Source: Pteria penguin (Eukaryota; Mollusca; Bivalvia; Pterioida; Pteriidae). Taken from it: a stretch of 64,000 nucleotides of DNA. Below are positions 1 through 13,400 of the stretch, one piece after another. The notes below the pieces were generated by a model. The model worked only from the letters and a program-made list of their open reading frames with translations. It was not told where the DNA came from and did not search any database. Position 1 is the first letter of the stretch; every line of letters begins with the position of its first letter. A program made the position numbers and the translations under genes. The stretch spans positions 2,701,468 to 2,765,467 of the forward strand of contig CM068585.1 of assembly GCA_035048485.1 (NCBI GenBank). Direction: 5' to 3'.

Positions 1-892
1 GTGATGAGTGTCTGACAGAACATCCAGTACAATACCATGTAGGAGGTGATCAAGGTGATCAGTATTTCACAATACATCCAGTACAATGCCATGTAGGAGG
101 TGATCAGGGTGATCAGTGTTTGACAGAACATCCAGTACAATGCCATGTGGGTGATCGGTATTTGACAAAACATCAAGTACAATACCATTTTGGTGTTCAA
201 GATGATCAGTATTTGACAGAACAAGTACACTGCCAAGTAGGGGGTGAACAGGGTGATCACTGTTTGACAAAACATCAAGGACAATGCCATGTAGGAAGTG
301 ATCAGTGTTTGACAGAACATCCAGTACAATGCCATGTAGGAGGTGATCAGGGTGATCAGTGTTTGACAGAACATCCAGTACAATGCCATGTAGGAGGTGA
401 TCAGGGTGATTAGTATTTGACAGAACATCCAGTACAATGCCATGTAGGAGGTGATCAGGGTGATCAGTGTTTTACAGAACATCCAGTACAATGCCATGTA
501 GGAGGTGATCGAGGTGATCAGTGACATTACATCCAGTACAATGCCATATAGGAGGTGATCAGGGTGATCAGTGTTTGACAGAACATCCAGTACAATGCCA
601 TGTAGGAAGTGATTAGTGTTTGACAGAACATCCAGTACAATGCCATGTAGGAGGTGATCAGTGCCTGAGAGAACATCCAGTACAATGCCATGTAAGAGGT
701 GATCAGAGTGATCACTGTTTGACAGAACATCCAGTACAATGCCATGTAGGAAGTGATTAGTGTTTGACAGAACATCCAGTACAATGCAATGTAGGAGGTG
801 ATCAGGGTGATCAGTGTTTGACAGAACATCCAGTACAATGCCATGTAGGAGGTGATCAGGGTGATCAGTGTTTGACAATACTTTAGGTACAA
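1..892. repeat. 54-bp satellite, subfamily 1
   Basis: Tandem copies of a 54-bp unit with the core GACAGAACATCCAGTACAAT followed by GCCATGTAGGAGGTGATCAG. Variants lack 9 bp (one GATCAGGGT) and are 45 bp long. Open frames on both strands here are by-products of the repeat. It runs off the window edge, so its full size is unknown. Confidence 0.95.
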
Positions 893-959
893 TATCAATC
901 AAGAGATTATCATTTTGATGACAGTTTAATGGTTAATCTAGCACAATGTTATATTTGGT

Positions 960-1115
960 TGTTTGGTTGATCGTTTTTTTTTACGTCGCTTTCAACAATT
1001 TTTCAGTTATATCGCTACACAGAAGCAGGAGGTAACCAACCTCTTAAACATAGTGGCGCAACCCAGGAATTGACCCGGATTGTCAGAGCCGCAAGCCAAG
1101 CGCTTAGCCAGTACA
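960..1115 (-). mobile_element. tRNA-derived SINE inserted in the satellite
   Basis: On the minus strand the tRNA-like part reads GGCTAAGCGCTTGGCTTGC and then a B-box-like GGGTCAATTCC. It continues into a body with TTACGTCGCTTTCAACAATT (read on +). The same body and head recur at 51665-51835. Satellite units flank both sides, so it inserted into the array. The 5' end of the tRNA region is incomplete. Confidence 0.7.
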
Positions 1116-2490
1116 ATATCATTCATCAGGGTCACAACGGCTTTACAATACATCATGTAAAATATTATTCATCAGGGACACAATGGCTTCACAATACATT
1201 ATGTACAATATCATTCATCAAAGTCACAACAACTTTAGAGTTCATCATATACATCATTCATCAGTGTCACAACAGCTTCACAGTAAATCAAGTATAATAT
1301 CATTCATCAGAGTAACAACAGCTTAACATATACAGGTTCCATCAAGACGCGAGCAGGGTAATGACAATTTGATACTATATTTGGCATATTGCTGTAAAAA
1401 AAGATGGTCAGGGTGATGTCAGACTGGCAGTACATCAGGTACTATGTCATCCAAGAGATGATTGGGGTGATGTTAGGCTGGCAATTTATCAGGTACTATG
1501 TCATCAAGATGATCAAGGTGATGTCAGACTGGCAATTCGTCAAGTACTATGTCATCCAAGAGATGATTGGGGTGATGTCAGACTGGCAATTCATCAGGTA
1601 CTATGCCATCGAGATGATCAGGGTGATATCAGACTGGCAATTCATCAGGTACTATGTCATCGAGATGATCAGGGTGATGTCAGACTGGCAATTCATCAGG
1701 TACTATGTCATCCAAGAGATGATCAGGGTGATGTCAGACTGGCAGTTCATCAGGTACTATGTCATCCAAGAGATGATCAGGATGATGTCAGACTGGCAAT
1801 TTATCAGGTACTATGCCATCGAGATGATCTAGGTGATGTAAGACTGGCAATTCATCAGGTACTATGCCATTGAGATGATCAAGGTGATGTCAGACTTGCA
1901 TTTCATCAGGTACTATGCCATCGAAATGATCAGGGTGATGTCAGACTGGCAATTCATCAGGTACTACCGGTATGTCATCGAGATGATCTAGGTGATATAA
2001 GACTGGCAATTCATCAGGTACTATGCCATTGAGATGATCAAGGTGATGTCAAGACTTGCATTTCATCAGGTACTATGCCATCGAAATGATCAGGGTGATG
2101 TCAGACTGGCAATTCATCAAGTACCATGTCATCCAAGAGATGATCAGGGTGATGTCAGACTGGCAATTCATCAGTACTATACTAGGTACAATGTCATCCA
2201 AGAGAAAATTAGGATTCTGACAATTTATCAGACATAGCATCGTTCAAGAGGTGATTTAGGTGATGACAATACATCAAGTACAATATCATGAAAGAGGTGA
2301 TCAGGTTCACAATAGGTTGACAGTGCTACAGGTACAAAAGGAGATCAGGATGATGACAGTTTAATTGATAGTAGTATTGGTAAATATGTCTAGCAAGATG
2401 TGTTCAGTTTGATGCCAGCTTGATATCATGAGGTACAATGTTAATCAAGAATTGATGAGGGTGATGACACTTTGACAGTACATTTGCAAA
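1116..2490. repeat. 54-bp satellite, subfamily 2, decaying to the right
   Basis: The core unit is GATGATCAGGGTGATGTCAG followed by ACTGGCAATTCATCAGGTAC, about 51-54 bp per copy, clearest at 1404-2215. It shares GATCAGGGTGAT, a CATC-AGTAC block and a TGTCATCCAA/GCCATGTAGG tail with subfamily 1, so the two look like diverged branches of one satellite. Units at 1116-1340 and 2216-2490 are more degraded. Confidence 0.85.
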
Positions 2491-3185
2491 CCTACAGGCT
2501 GCTGTTATTATGTATCTATATATGTAGTGAATCAGCAACTTACATGTGAACTTCTGTTATGGCTAATAATGCACAAACATCAAAGTGATGTGCAAAATCA
2601 TTTATTTCATTAAGAAGAAGAAGAAGAAGAAGTAGAAGAGTCATGATAGGGATATATAGTTATCGACAATCAATTCCAGTATATGTATTGTAGTAACTGC
2701 ACATTCCCTAATTACGACTGCAACATCTCTTCCGTTGTAGTCGTAACTACACATTCCCTTGATGTCGCCGCTGAATTAAACCAGTTGGCAGTTCCTAGTC
2801 TATGTGCACTACATACTGAAGTTAGTCAGAGACTTTAACAGAGGTATATATCATATTCTAATTACCAATAATTAAACTATCAATAGAACTAAAGATAACA
2901 TACCTTTTTGGTACTTGACACGTCTTGGTTAAAAACCTTGAAGTGCCTTTGATCGCTCTCGCTTTTCCAAATAAAAATAAATTATATAACAACGAGGGAA
3001 CAATCGCTGAACCTGATTTTATCAGAAAATAACTTAACAAAATTCCAAAACTCACTATCAGCCATATCAAACTTATATATAGCATTTTTATGTAGATACC
3101 GTTAATTTCAAAGTGGGAAATCTGACATATTAATAGAATTTATGATTCTGCACGGTTACATGATTCCGGAATCTCGAATTTGATT
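2491..3185. other. Intergenic, no gene seen
   Basis: Low-complexity AAG/GAA triplets lie at about 2612-2640. A near-duplicate of about 40 bp containing ACATTCCCT lies at about 2700-2760. I see no coding signal or RNA gene. Confidence 0.6.
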
Positions 3186-3199
3186 ATGTATTGTCTTGG

Positions 3200-4320
3200 G
3201 AGGGATCCTTCTTCTTCTTCCAATACGAAGTGTACTCAAAAAATGAGCTTTATACTTTATGTGGCAGTCAAGATAAAAGCCTCACAGGGCAGTATGATAC
3301 AGTTAAAAGTTAAAATCTTTGATCCTCATCCTAAGCTGAAGTGGACAGGTGATATGTTGCCCATTGCAGTCCGGTAGTCCTCCAAGGAACATCTTGACGT
3401 CATTGATGGAAGTCTGTTCCAATCCCTGATGGTACGCGGGAAGAAGGAGAACTGGTATACATCCTTTTTCGCTGTTAGGATGCGAAAGGTATGTTGTCCC
3501 CTTGTCCCGGTGTCTGTCTGGATTAGGTATTGCATGTTCTGCTGGAATGGCTACTAGAGTGTGCTTGATCTTGAATAGCAACAGAAGGCGGATCTTTACT
3601 CTTCTGATCTGTAGCGGTTCCCATCCCAGGGAGTTGACCATGTTGGTGACGCTGCCTGCTTTCTTATCCCAGTAGTTCCTTGTAGCGAATCGTGCCGCTC
3701 TATGTTGGACTTTATCTGGTTGATCTGTCCGCTAGTGTGAGGGTCCCATATGGAGGCAGCGTATTCCAGCGTTGGACGTACAATGGCTTCATATGCTCTA
3801 CCCCTTGCTAATGTTCTGCAACCTCGGAGATTTAGCTTCAGGAAGCCTAGGGTCCTATTGACTTTCGCTGTGATGGCATAAATGTGCTTCAGGTTGCTGC
3901 TGATTGTAACTCCCAGGTACTTGCTCGAGTCCACTACTTCTAACTTATGGCTGTGTTGTCTGTAGTCTACACTGATTGTTTTCCGCCTTGATGAGACCTG
4001 TATGACCACGCACCTCTCCGGATGGAAGGACATCTGCCACTCCTTCCCACTTCTCAAGTGCTGTAAGGTCTTGCAGTAAACTGTTGCTGTCCTCTGTGTT
4101 GTTGATCGGGCAGTACAGTAAACAATCATCTGCGAACAACCTGGTTTCTGACCAATGGTGACTTCTGGGAGGTCATTAATGAATGTGGGGAAGCGCAGCG
4201 GGCCAAGTACTGTTCCCTGTGGTACTCCTGAAAGGACATCTGCACTAGATGAGGCATGGCCGTCTAGAAAGACTTGTTGTTCAGGAAGTCCTTAATCCAT
4301 AGCAGAGTGTTGTCTCGTAT
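3200..4320 (-). pseudogene. Non-LTR retrotransposon fragment, C-terminal half of reverse transcriptase
   Basis: In pieces on the minus strand there are SGVPQGTVLGPL (about 4205-4240), the catalytic FADD box (about 4125-4137), SSKYLGVTISSNL, VRPTLEYAASIWDPHTSGQ and a C-terminal WNRLPS block. That order is typical of jockey/CR1-like reverse transcriptases. The pieces lie in at least three frames and the 5' part (endonuclease, fingers) is missing, so it is a dead 5'-truncated copy. The truncation point at about 4320 adjoins the next minisatellite. Confidence 0.85.
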
Positions 4321-4866
4321 GTATTGTGTCTCGGGAGAGATCTCATATGTGCCATATGTATTGTCTCGGGAGGGATCTTGTTTGTGTCATATGTAAATTG
4401 CTACATGTATTGTGTTTCAGAAGGGATCTTGTATATGCCATATGTATTGTGTCTCGGAAGGGATCTTATGTGCCATATGTATCGTGTCTCAGGAGGGATC
4501 TTATATGTGCCCTATGTATTGTCTCTCGGAAGGGATCTTGTCTGTGCTACAAGTAACGTGTCTCGGGGGGATCTTGTATGTACCAAATGTATTGTGTCTC
4601 AGGAGGATCTTGTTTGTGCCATATGTATTGTGTCTTGGGAGGGATCTTATATGTGCCATATGTATTTTGTCTCAGAAGGGATCTTGTATGTGCCATTTGA
4701 ATTTCGTCTTGGGAGGGATCTTATATGTGCCATATGTATTGTGTCTCGGGAGGGATCTTGTTTGTGCCATATGTATTGTGTCTCTGAAAGGATCTTGTAT
4801 GTGTAATATGTATTGTGTCTTAAGGGAGGGATCTTGTATGTACCATATGTAATGTCTCAGAAAGAT

Positions 4867-4933
<67 letters not shown>

Positions 4934-6125
4934 CCTCGGGAGGGATCTTATATGTGCCATATGTATTGTGTCTTAGGACGGATGTTATATATGCCATATG
5001 TATTTTGTCTCAGGAAGGATCTCGTATGTGCCATTTATATTGTGTCTCAGGATGAGGCATGTCCGTCTAGCAGGACTTGCTGTTGTCCAGGAAGTCCCTA
5101 ATCCATAGCAGAGTGTTGTCTCGTATATATTGTGTCTCGGGGAGGGATCTCATATGTGCCATATGTATTGTCTCGGGAGGGATCTTGTTTGTGCCATATG
5201 TATATTGCCATAAGTATCGTGTTTCAGGAGGGATCTTGTATGTGCCATATGTAGTGTCTCAGGAGGGATCTTATATATGCCATATGTATTCTCTCAGGAG
5301 GGATCTCGTATGTGCCATTTGTATTGTGTCCCAGGAGAGATCTTATATGTGCCCTATGTATTGTCTCGGAAGGGATCTTGTTTGTGCCATAAGTAACGTG
5401 TCTCGGGGGGGGGGGGATCTTGTATGTACCAAATGTATTGTGTCTCAGGAGGATATTGTTTGTGCCATATGTATTGTGTCTTGGGAGGGATCTTATATGT
5501 GCCATATGTATTGTCTCAGGAGGGATTCCGATATATGCCATCTGCATTGTCTCAGGAGGGGTCTTGTATGTATCATTTGTATCGTGTCTCAGGAGAGATC
5601 TTATATGTGCCATTTGTATGGTCTTGGGAGGGATCTTGTTTGTGCCATATGTATTGTGTTTCAGGAGGGATCTCATATGTGCTATATGTATTGTGTCTCT
5701 GGAGGGATTTCGTATGTGCCATTTGTATTGTGTCTCGAGAAGGATTTTATATGTGCCATATGTATTGTGTCTCAAGAGGGATCTTATTTGTGCCATATGT
5801 AATGTATCTCGGGAGGGATCTTGTATGTGCCATATGTATTGTGTCTCAGGAGGGATCTTATATATACCATATGTATTGTCTCAGGAGGGATCTCATGTGC
5901 CATATGTATTGTGTCTTGGGAGGGATCTTATGTGTCATATGTATTGTGTCTTGGGAGGGATTTTATATGTGCAATATGTATTGTATCTCGGGAGGGATCT
6001 TAGGTGCCATATGTATTGTGTCTTGGGAGGGATTTTATATGTGCTATATGTATTGTGTCTCGGGAGGGATCTTGTCTGTGCCATATGTATTGTGCCATAT
6101 GTATTGTGTCTCAGGAGAGATCATT
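4320..6125. repeat. About 36-bp minisatellite with embedded AT tract
   Basis: Roughly 45 copies of a unit like GTGCCATATGTATTGTGTCT followed by CGGGAGGGATCTTATAT, with many indels. An (AT)n run sits at about 4866-4932. A second copy of the retroelement truncation junction lies at about 5049-5135. The cysteine-rich open frames in several registers are repeat translations, not proteins. Confidence 0.95.
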
Positions 6126-6258
6126 AGTCAAAGGAATTTTATGAACAGTATGCTTCAATCATTTCATGAAAATATAGTTTCAGTAACTTAATAAATACCA
6201 TATTACTGTCTGAAGTATTTACTACAACTAAATGCTCCTAATAGTGAGAGCTACATGA

Positions 6259-6259
<1 letters not shown>

Positions 6260-6300
<41 letters not shown>

Positions 6301-6325
6301 ATATATATATATATATATATATATG
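6260..6325. repeat. (AT)n microsatellite
   Basis: A nearly pure AT dinucleotide run with a single C interruption, just beyond the candidate PFAS poly(A) signal. Confidence 0.95.
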
Positions 6326-6361
6326 AGAAAGAAAAGAAGACATAAAATGCAGTTATTTTCG

Positions 6362-6367
6362 TTTATT
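6362..6367 (-). promoter_or_regulatory. Candidate PFAS polyadenylation signal AATAAA
   Basis: AATAAA on the minus strand about 805 nt downstream of the PFAS stop. It is the only canonical hexamer I noticed between the stop and the (AT)n tract at 6260-6325, so it would give a 3' UTR of about 0.8 kb. Position and hexamer are seen; use is inferred. Confidence 0.4.
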
Positions 6368-7172
6368 GCTTAAAGCATTCCTTACATACCGAGTATCAGA
6401 TTACAATCTGTATTTTCATCATGTAATGCAGAATCAATCAAAAACATAAATTTGATCTTAAACTTGATCCAACAAAAAATTCCAAAGTTTAATATGTATG
6501 TCCATCCAACTCAGAGAACATATTGTTCTGATATGTAATATGTATAGGATAACATTAATATCAGTATGTCACTGTATTGAGGTATTTCATGACAAACAAA
6601 CCTAGAACATGTTACTCAGATATATGATACAAGAGTACCATAAGGTGAGTTGTCTGTCCTTAATAAGAACTCTCTTACTCTCTGCATATCATTGTGCAGT
6701 ATATTTATGACTGCTATTCACTGATCATATCCCAGTTTGATAAGTTGACCATAAATATATAGAATAGTAGATTGAATTCAAAGTTATTACACATTATTAT
6801 ACCACTCTTTTTCACTTGAAACAGATATCTAAATAAACTAGTGCAGACAACTTATCTACTTCATATATCCTATAGGCTGCAGAACAAACTGAACCTCAGA
6901 AAAACAACACGAGACTTTGTGTAAAAAACAATTGCAGAGCATGCTCTTCTGACAGAAATTAAATCTCAGGAGAACATGACCACCAATTTACTTAATAACT
7001 ATAGGATAATAAAACCTGCAAATGTCTCAGGAAAAGTTTACTAAAAGTGTTGAATTCATCCTCAATTTCAGAGGCCTCTTGTTTAATGTGTATCCTCTTC
7101 TCAAATATAGGAAAAATAGTGATGTAAATTCTTTGAAAGACACAGTAACTCTGGGAGATCATAATGAAGAAG

Positions 7173-7486
7173 TTAACTAGAATGTCCAGTGCACCAATCA
7201 TAGGCATTCTGAAACATTTTAAACCAAGGAGAGACATCAAAATGACGTTTCATTTCTGGAGGCATCCAAGCACACTGCCATGGCAAGAAACACCTTTCTG
7301 GGTGAGGCATTATAGCTAGGTGGCGACCATCCTCTGAACACAAAGCTGCAGCTCCATCTGGTGAACCATTAGGATTCAAGGGATATAACTCTGTGGGATT
7401 ACCTTCATCATCAACATAGTAAGCAGGGATAAGATTCTTCTGCTTCAGATCATTGTAGATTTCAGGGGATTTGAACACCATTCGAC
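7173..7486 (-). CDS. PFAS: PFAS terminal exon 24
   Basis: Residues about 1235-1338, 314 nt including the TAA stop. The acceptor is TGTTTAAG|GTCGA. It contains GNPTELYPLNPNGSPDG and HLAIMPHPERCF with the catalytic His and Glu at about 1296 and 1298. The C-terminus ends at the same place as other metazoan PFAS proteins. Confidence 0.97.
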
Positions 7487-10400
7487 CTTAAACAACAATA
7501 ACAGTAAGATACCAAATGTACCATAGCATAACAATACAATTGCAAATTCTCATTCACCTTTCACTAAATGATTCCTGACAGTAGCAATATTATTTTGAAA
7601 ACCAATGGTGATACTCACTTGGTTAAAAATTTCAGTACAAAATGGGAAGGTCGTGTCACAAGGGATGAGTAAGTGGAATCAAAGCCTTGTCTCTACCATT
7701 AAAAGCTATGGTCAATATAGATGTTCTGCACATAGACAGACAAGCTACAATTTAAGAGCTTCAGGAATTTTCAATTTCTGGGGAATAAAAATGACTATGT
7801 AAAAATATTGTAAATGTGGATTTTTCCGGGAGGTGGGTGTTAATTTTCATGTAATTTATTTGACAATTACAAAATAAATGTGAAAAATAACTGCCAAGCC
7901 AAAAAAACCCTAGTCTGATCTACTTGGACTCCAGTCTTAGGGATAACTTTGACTGTTTATACTTCATTTTAAAACTGTTTTGTAAGATTAACACTTCACT
8001 TCAAGATATGACAATGCCATGATATCCAAAAGAAGTACTGATTGTAACAGACTTAATATGGACATATGGACTATCCGAATACTTCCTGACACCATATGAT
8101 TCTTTAGAAAACGCAGATGAACAAGTTAGTTAGTGAATGGTTTAAGATAATCAAAACATAATATTTGTAATATCTATCTTATATGATATATAAACGTCAC
8201 ATGACAAGTTCATTATAGCAATTTAAAAATCATAGGGAAAACATGTAATGGCTTAGGTTAATCAATCAATAAACACTGTGAAGGATTGTTTCCATTTAAC
8301 TGTGATATACAAAACTGTGTTTCTGATTAAATTAACATTGTATACATTTTCATTGTGGAAAATACCCTGTATTTTGAGGAGGAAATGAGCATCTGAAGAA
8401 AAAAAATTGAAAGACCCTGGCACTGTGAAAATTACCCCCATGTGAAATGTCATTATGGTATTTTCGCGAAATTTTCACCCAGAGAAAATAACCACGTTCA
8501 CAGTATATGTCTAATATCAGTTTATTTCTGTCATACATATATAATGGGTTTAATTCAAAGGTCGGCAGTGGATGTGTGGGTGGGTTCTTTTGGTGTGAGT
8601 TTAGGGGTGGGGCAAAGATAATCATCTACAAATTATGCTTAATTGATTGAACTCATATTAATTAAATAAAATTCTTTTTCTGTTATAAATTACGTCAGAC
8701 ATACCCCTAAATCACAGGTAACAATATTGACCATGTATGATACCAAGTCAAGCCGATGTCTAAAGAGTTATAGTCCAGGTAACTTAGGTCTACACGATAA
8801 GACATAGTCAGGGTAGTGAAACCCAAATGACCCAGTTTCATTCCCAAGATTGTTCCACTATGTTAAAACGTTGGCATTCCAAGATTGTGCCACTGTGTTA
8901 AGAGGTTGGCATTCCAAGATTGTGCCACTGTGTTAAGAGGTTGTCATTCCAATTTGCAATAGAACTGAAAAGTTGGAGCTGACATTAGACTCCCCAAAAA
9001 ATAACTACTATTCCCAAGGAAGTGACTGAATTTAATGGTAAGAATGTTTAATCAAAAACTGAGAAAGTACCTTCACCATGGGCGCTCCACATTCCAAACA
9101 CAGTATCCAGCATGCCTTTGAACATGATAGCTGGACTCTTGGAGACTTTGATAGTGGTAAATCGGCATTCAAACCTATCAGAGAGGTTATGGTCCAGCAG
9201 TACACCTTGTCCTACCCCAGAATCATTGTTCTCTGTCAGAAAATACAAAATAAACCATATTTACATATTTCAGTGATATGATATTGACCTTAAATCTAAG
9301 AATATATGCACATGGCTGTCAAACAGGATTTTTCCTGGTGAGTAAGGTGACTTATCAAGGGCCTTCCTGTCAATCCTTCTATGAAACAGAATAAACCCAG
9401 GCCCTGTGTTATAAATGGTCAAGAAAAAGATCCTTCACTGTTCTGGAAGGATCTGACAACAAACAATGTAACAAATATTACTTGATCACCTTTGTCTTAT
9501 ATACCAAACTTATTTTGAACGGGAAGTCAAATGAGTATCAGTTTTCATTTCCTATTTTATCAAATTAATATATGCAAACTAGAACTGTCTCACAACAATG
9601 TTTGGAAGGAATCTGCTTTCCTCAAATCCATCAAAATAATGTGATTTTTCTTTGTACAGTATTTTATGGAAATCAAATAAAGCAATTCTGACAGAGTTAC
9701 CCCAGTGTTAAAAATTCTAAGCTCAAAGCTCCATAACTCCTCTAATAAATTTTGCAAAGCATCCTCCTTCTTTCAAGCATATTTACATATGGTGATTTTA
9801 TTTAATACAAAGTTCCACTGAAATCTATTGAGCTGTTCGGGAGGAGTTGAAATAACAATATGTTACTGTAAAGTTGAGAAGTTCTCAAACGCCCCACTAA
9901 AAACATTTGAGCAGTATCTTTCTTCCTTCCTTCATGTACATTTTCAGATTGTGATTTTGTTGTACAAAATTTCATTTAAATCAATTAAATTGTTTTGGAG
10001 GAGTTCAGGTAACAAGTTTGCATACACACAGACAGAACAAATGAAATATGTAGATACATGTATTATCTTGCTGACACATTTTCGACAATTCACAAAAGAC
10101 AAACTTGCTTCTCTACACTAATAAATGAAGACCATAATGCAAAAATATGTGAAAATATAATCAAATTTTTTCTTAAAAATGTAAAAATTTTAGAGAGACA
10201 CCAAAAGCAACAACCCTACTTAAGACATCCAGCTAGATCACTCTTATCCTTTTACTCCCCTCCTTACCTCTTCCATTTTTGAAGCTTTAAAAATTCAGGA
10301 AAAATTCTACATTGTTTCTGTATTCCAATTCTTCCCAAATACATTTATTACAATAAAATCAATTAAAATACCAAAAATAATGCATTATAAGCAACCTTCA

Positions 10401-13400
10401 AAAAGAAAATGTATAGAATGACCTCAAAATAGGGGAAAATGACCCATTCAAACCAAAAAAAATAAATAAATAAAAAAATAAAATAAAATCCACCAACACT
10501 TCTTAAGACACCTTTCTAGATCACCCTGATGATTTGGTTTGAAGATTAATGCAGCTGGTCTGAAAAAGAAATTTGTCAAAGGAGGGTACCTGCAATTAGA
10601 CTAAATTGAAAATGTCCATAAAGACAAGGAAACAAACAACAACAACAAAAAAAAAAAAAAAACAAGAGGCCCAAGTGGGCCTATATCGCTCACCTGAGTA
10701 CCTAGATTATCAGTCATGCATGAAGGAAGAATTCACTTATTTTTGCATTAATGTGACTAAGTCAACACAGATGTTGAAAATATGTCAAATTTTATTTCAG
10801 GTTAGAATAAAAAACAACACTTTTTTGCACATCCATTCAGGTGATTTTGATATTAAGCATTTCCTTTGTCTCTGCAAGAAGTCATTCAGGGCAACAAGTT
10901 AGTCATTTTCTTTAGGTGGGGCCTTTTGTTGACTGATTTCAAGTCTGGGTCATGAACAACAATTGTTTCAAATATTGTCCAGATCTAACTTAAAATTGAC
11001 TAATTTCATGTGTTGAGTGTTTAGAAACATCTAAAAACTTATTTAGATGTGTAAAGAAATGAAAAAAAAAATTTGACCACAGCTGGATTTGAACCGCTAC
11101 TCTCCATATTTCAATTACCAAGTGGTATATGTACTATTGTGAGAACTGCTTTTTAGACATGGTGGCATTATCTGTTAACTAATTTGGATGAAATTTACCA
11201 AATTGATAGAGGACTTTTAGTACTTCATGTATTCCATGTTTCATTAAAATCTTTCATGTGGTATAACAGGAGAAGTGAAAAATGTGATTGAATTGTTCCT
11301 ATACACCCTCATTTGGAAGTCTTTTTTTTCTGCATTGAATCACCAAGTCCAAAGAAATGTCAAAAAAAATTCTAAAATTTGATTTTGGAAGGGAACCAAA
11401 ATGACAATACATCTTCACTCATCCCTCTAGATCATTTCTATGCATTCTGTTTGTCTCTGTATACAGCCCGTATGAAAAAGAATATTGTTAAACGAGGGAA
11501 CTCTTTTGTGACCTACTCTTGACTATGGTGGCGCCACCTGTAAAGAGGTCTGGACGAAAACAACAGAATTTGAAGAGGATCATAAGTGACTTATTTCTAC
11601 CAAGATTTATTACAATCCTTCAAACAGTTTTGTAGAAAAAGTTGAAAATGTGAAAAATGGCCAACCCACCCCCCCCCCCCCCTCCTTTTTTTTTTGGAAG
11701 TTTTAAACGTAAAATTCCTAATTTCAAATGTTGAGTGTTGAGAAACATCTAAAAACTTATTTAGATGTGTAAAAAAAAAAAAATTTTTTTGACCACAGCT
11801 GGATTTGAACCGCTGCTCTCCATATTTCAATTACCAAGTGGTATATGTACCATTGTGAGACCTACTTTTAGACATGGTGGCATTATCTGTTAACCAATTT
11901 GGATGATCCGCACAAAAAACAAATCCTTTGAAAAGGACTATGAGTACTTGCATCCTACCCAGTTTTATCACAAACCTTCAAGTTGTTCTGTAGATAAAGT
12001 TGAAGATATGAAAAATTTCCCCCCCCCCCTTTTCTTGGAAGTCTTAAAAAATTCATAAAAAATTCTAAAATCGAGATATTGAAAAAATTCCTTCGCACCA
12101 GCATTCCTTACCATAGAAATGATTAAATGAAACCAAATGAATGCATCAATGTTTACTAAAAGAAAATAATAACTCTTTAATGCATTAAAATAACAAAGTC
12201 CAAAATAAAAATGAAAAAACGTCAAAACTTTGATTTCGGAATGGAACCAAAAATATCAACACTTCTTCCCATATGCCTCTAAATCATTCCTATGCAGTCG
12301 GATTGTCGCTGTATGCACCCGATCTGAATAAGAAGTTTGTCAAAGGAGGGTACCCTCTGTGACCTACTTTTGTCTGTGGTGGTGCCACCTGTTCATGGAT
12401 CCTGACAAAGATGACCACATTTGTCGGGGACCTTGAGTATTTGATGCATGCCAAGTTTCATTGAATTCCAGCAAGTGGTTCTGAAGAAAAAGTTCAAACT
12501 GTGAAATGTTTACACCAATTATCCCACCCCCCCTTTTTCTTGAAAGTCTTAAAAAATTCATAAAAAATCCAAAACATAAAATATTGAAAAATTTCCTTCG
12601 CATTAGTATTTCTTACCATCAAAATGATCAAATTAAACCAAATTAATGCATCAATGTTTACTAAAAGAAAAAAATGCTACTTTTCTGCATTAAAATTACC
12701 AAGTACAAAAAAACGTCAAAAATTTGATTTCGGAATGGAACCAAAAATAACAACACTTCTTCACACATCCCTCTAGATCATTCCTATGCATTTGTTTTGT
12801 CTCTGTATGCCCCCGGTCTGAAGAAGAAGTTTGTCAAAGGAGGGTACCCTCTTTGACCTACTTTTGCCTGTGGTGGCGCCACCTGTTGATGAATCTGGAC
12901 GAAAAACAACAACACTTGTAGGGGACCATGAGTACTACATGCTTATCAAGTTTCATCAAATTCTGTTCAGTGGTTCTGGAGAAGAAGTCGAAAATGTGAA
13001 AAGTTAACGACGGACGACGGACGGACGACGGACGGTGATTGATCACAATAGCTCACTTGAGCCTTTGGCTCAGGTGAGCTAAAAAGTGTAGTGTGAGCTG
13101 TAATGTGCAGAGTGTAGGCCGGAAATGTAATGCATAGAGTGTAGTGTGAGTTGTAATGCGTACAGTGTAGTGTGACTTGTAATACATAGAGTGTAGTGTG
13201 AGCTGTAATGTGTAGAGTGTAGTGTGAGTTGTAATGTGTAGAGTGTAATGTGAGTTGTAATGTGTAGAGTGTAGTGTGAGTTGTAATATATATAGTGTAG
13301 TGTGAGCTGTAATGTGTATAGTGTTGTGTAGTGTGTGTAGGGTGTAGTGTGAGTTGTATGTAGCGTTAGAGTGTAGTGTGAGATTGTAATGTGTAGTTGT

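Noticed and set aside
1..892. CRISPR array
   Set aside because: Units are contiguous without unique spacers, in an animal genome with spliced genes. It is a satellite.
120..1832. Open frames of 97-142 codons in the 54-bp satellite
   Set aside because: 54-bp units keep the frame open on both strands. No domain, no start context and no selection visible.
10606..10902. Recurring 75-98 codon open frame (also at 46777 and 58464) as a transposon protein
   Set aside because: The three copies share it only because the nucleotide sequence is shared. It has no recognisable domain and lies in the non-coding head of repeat family A.
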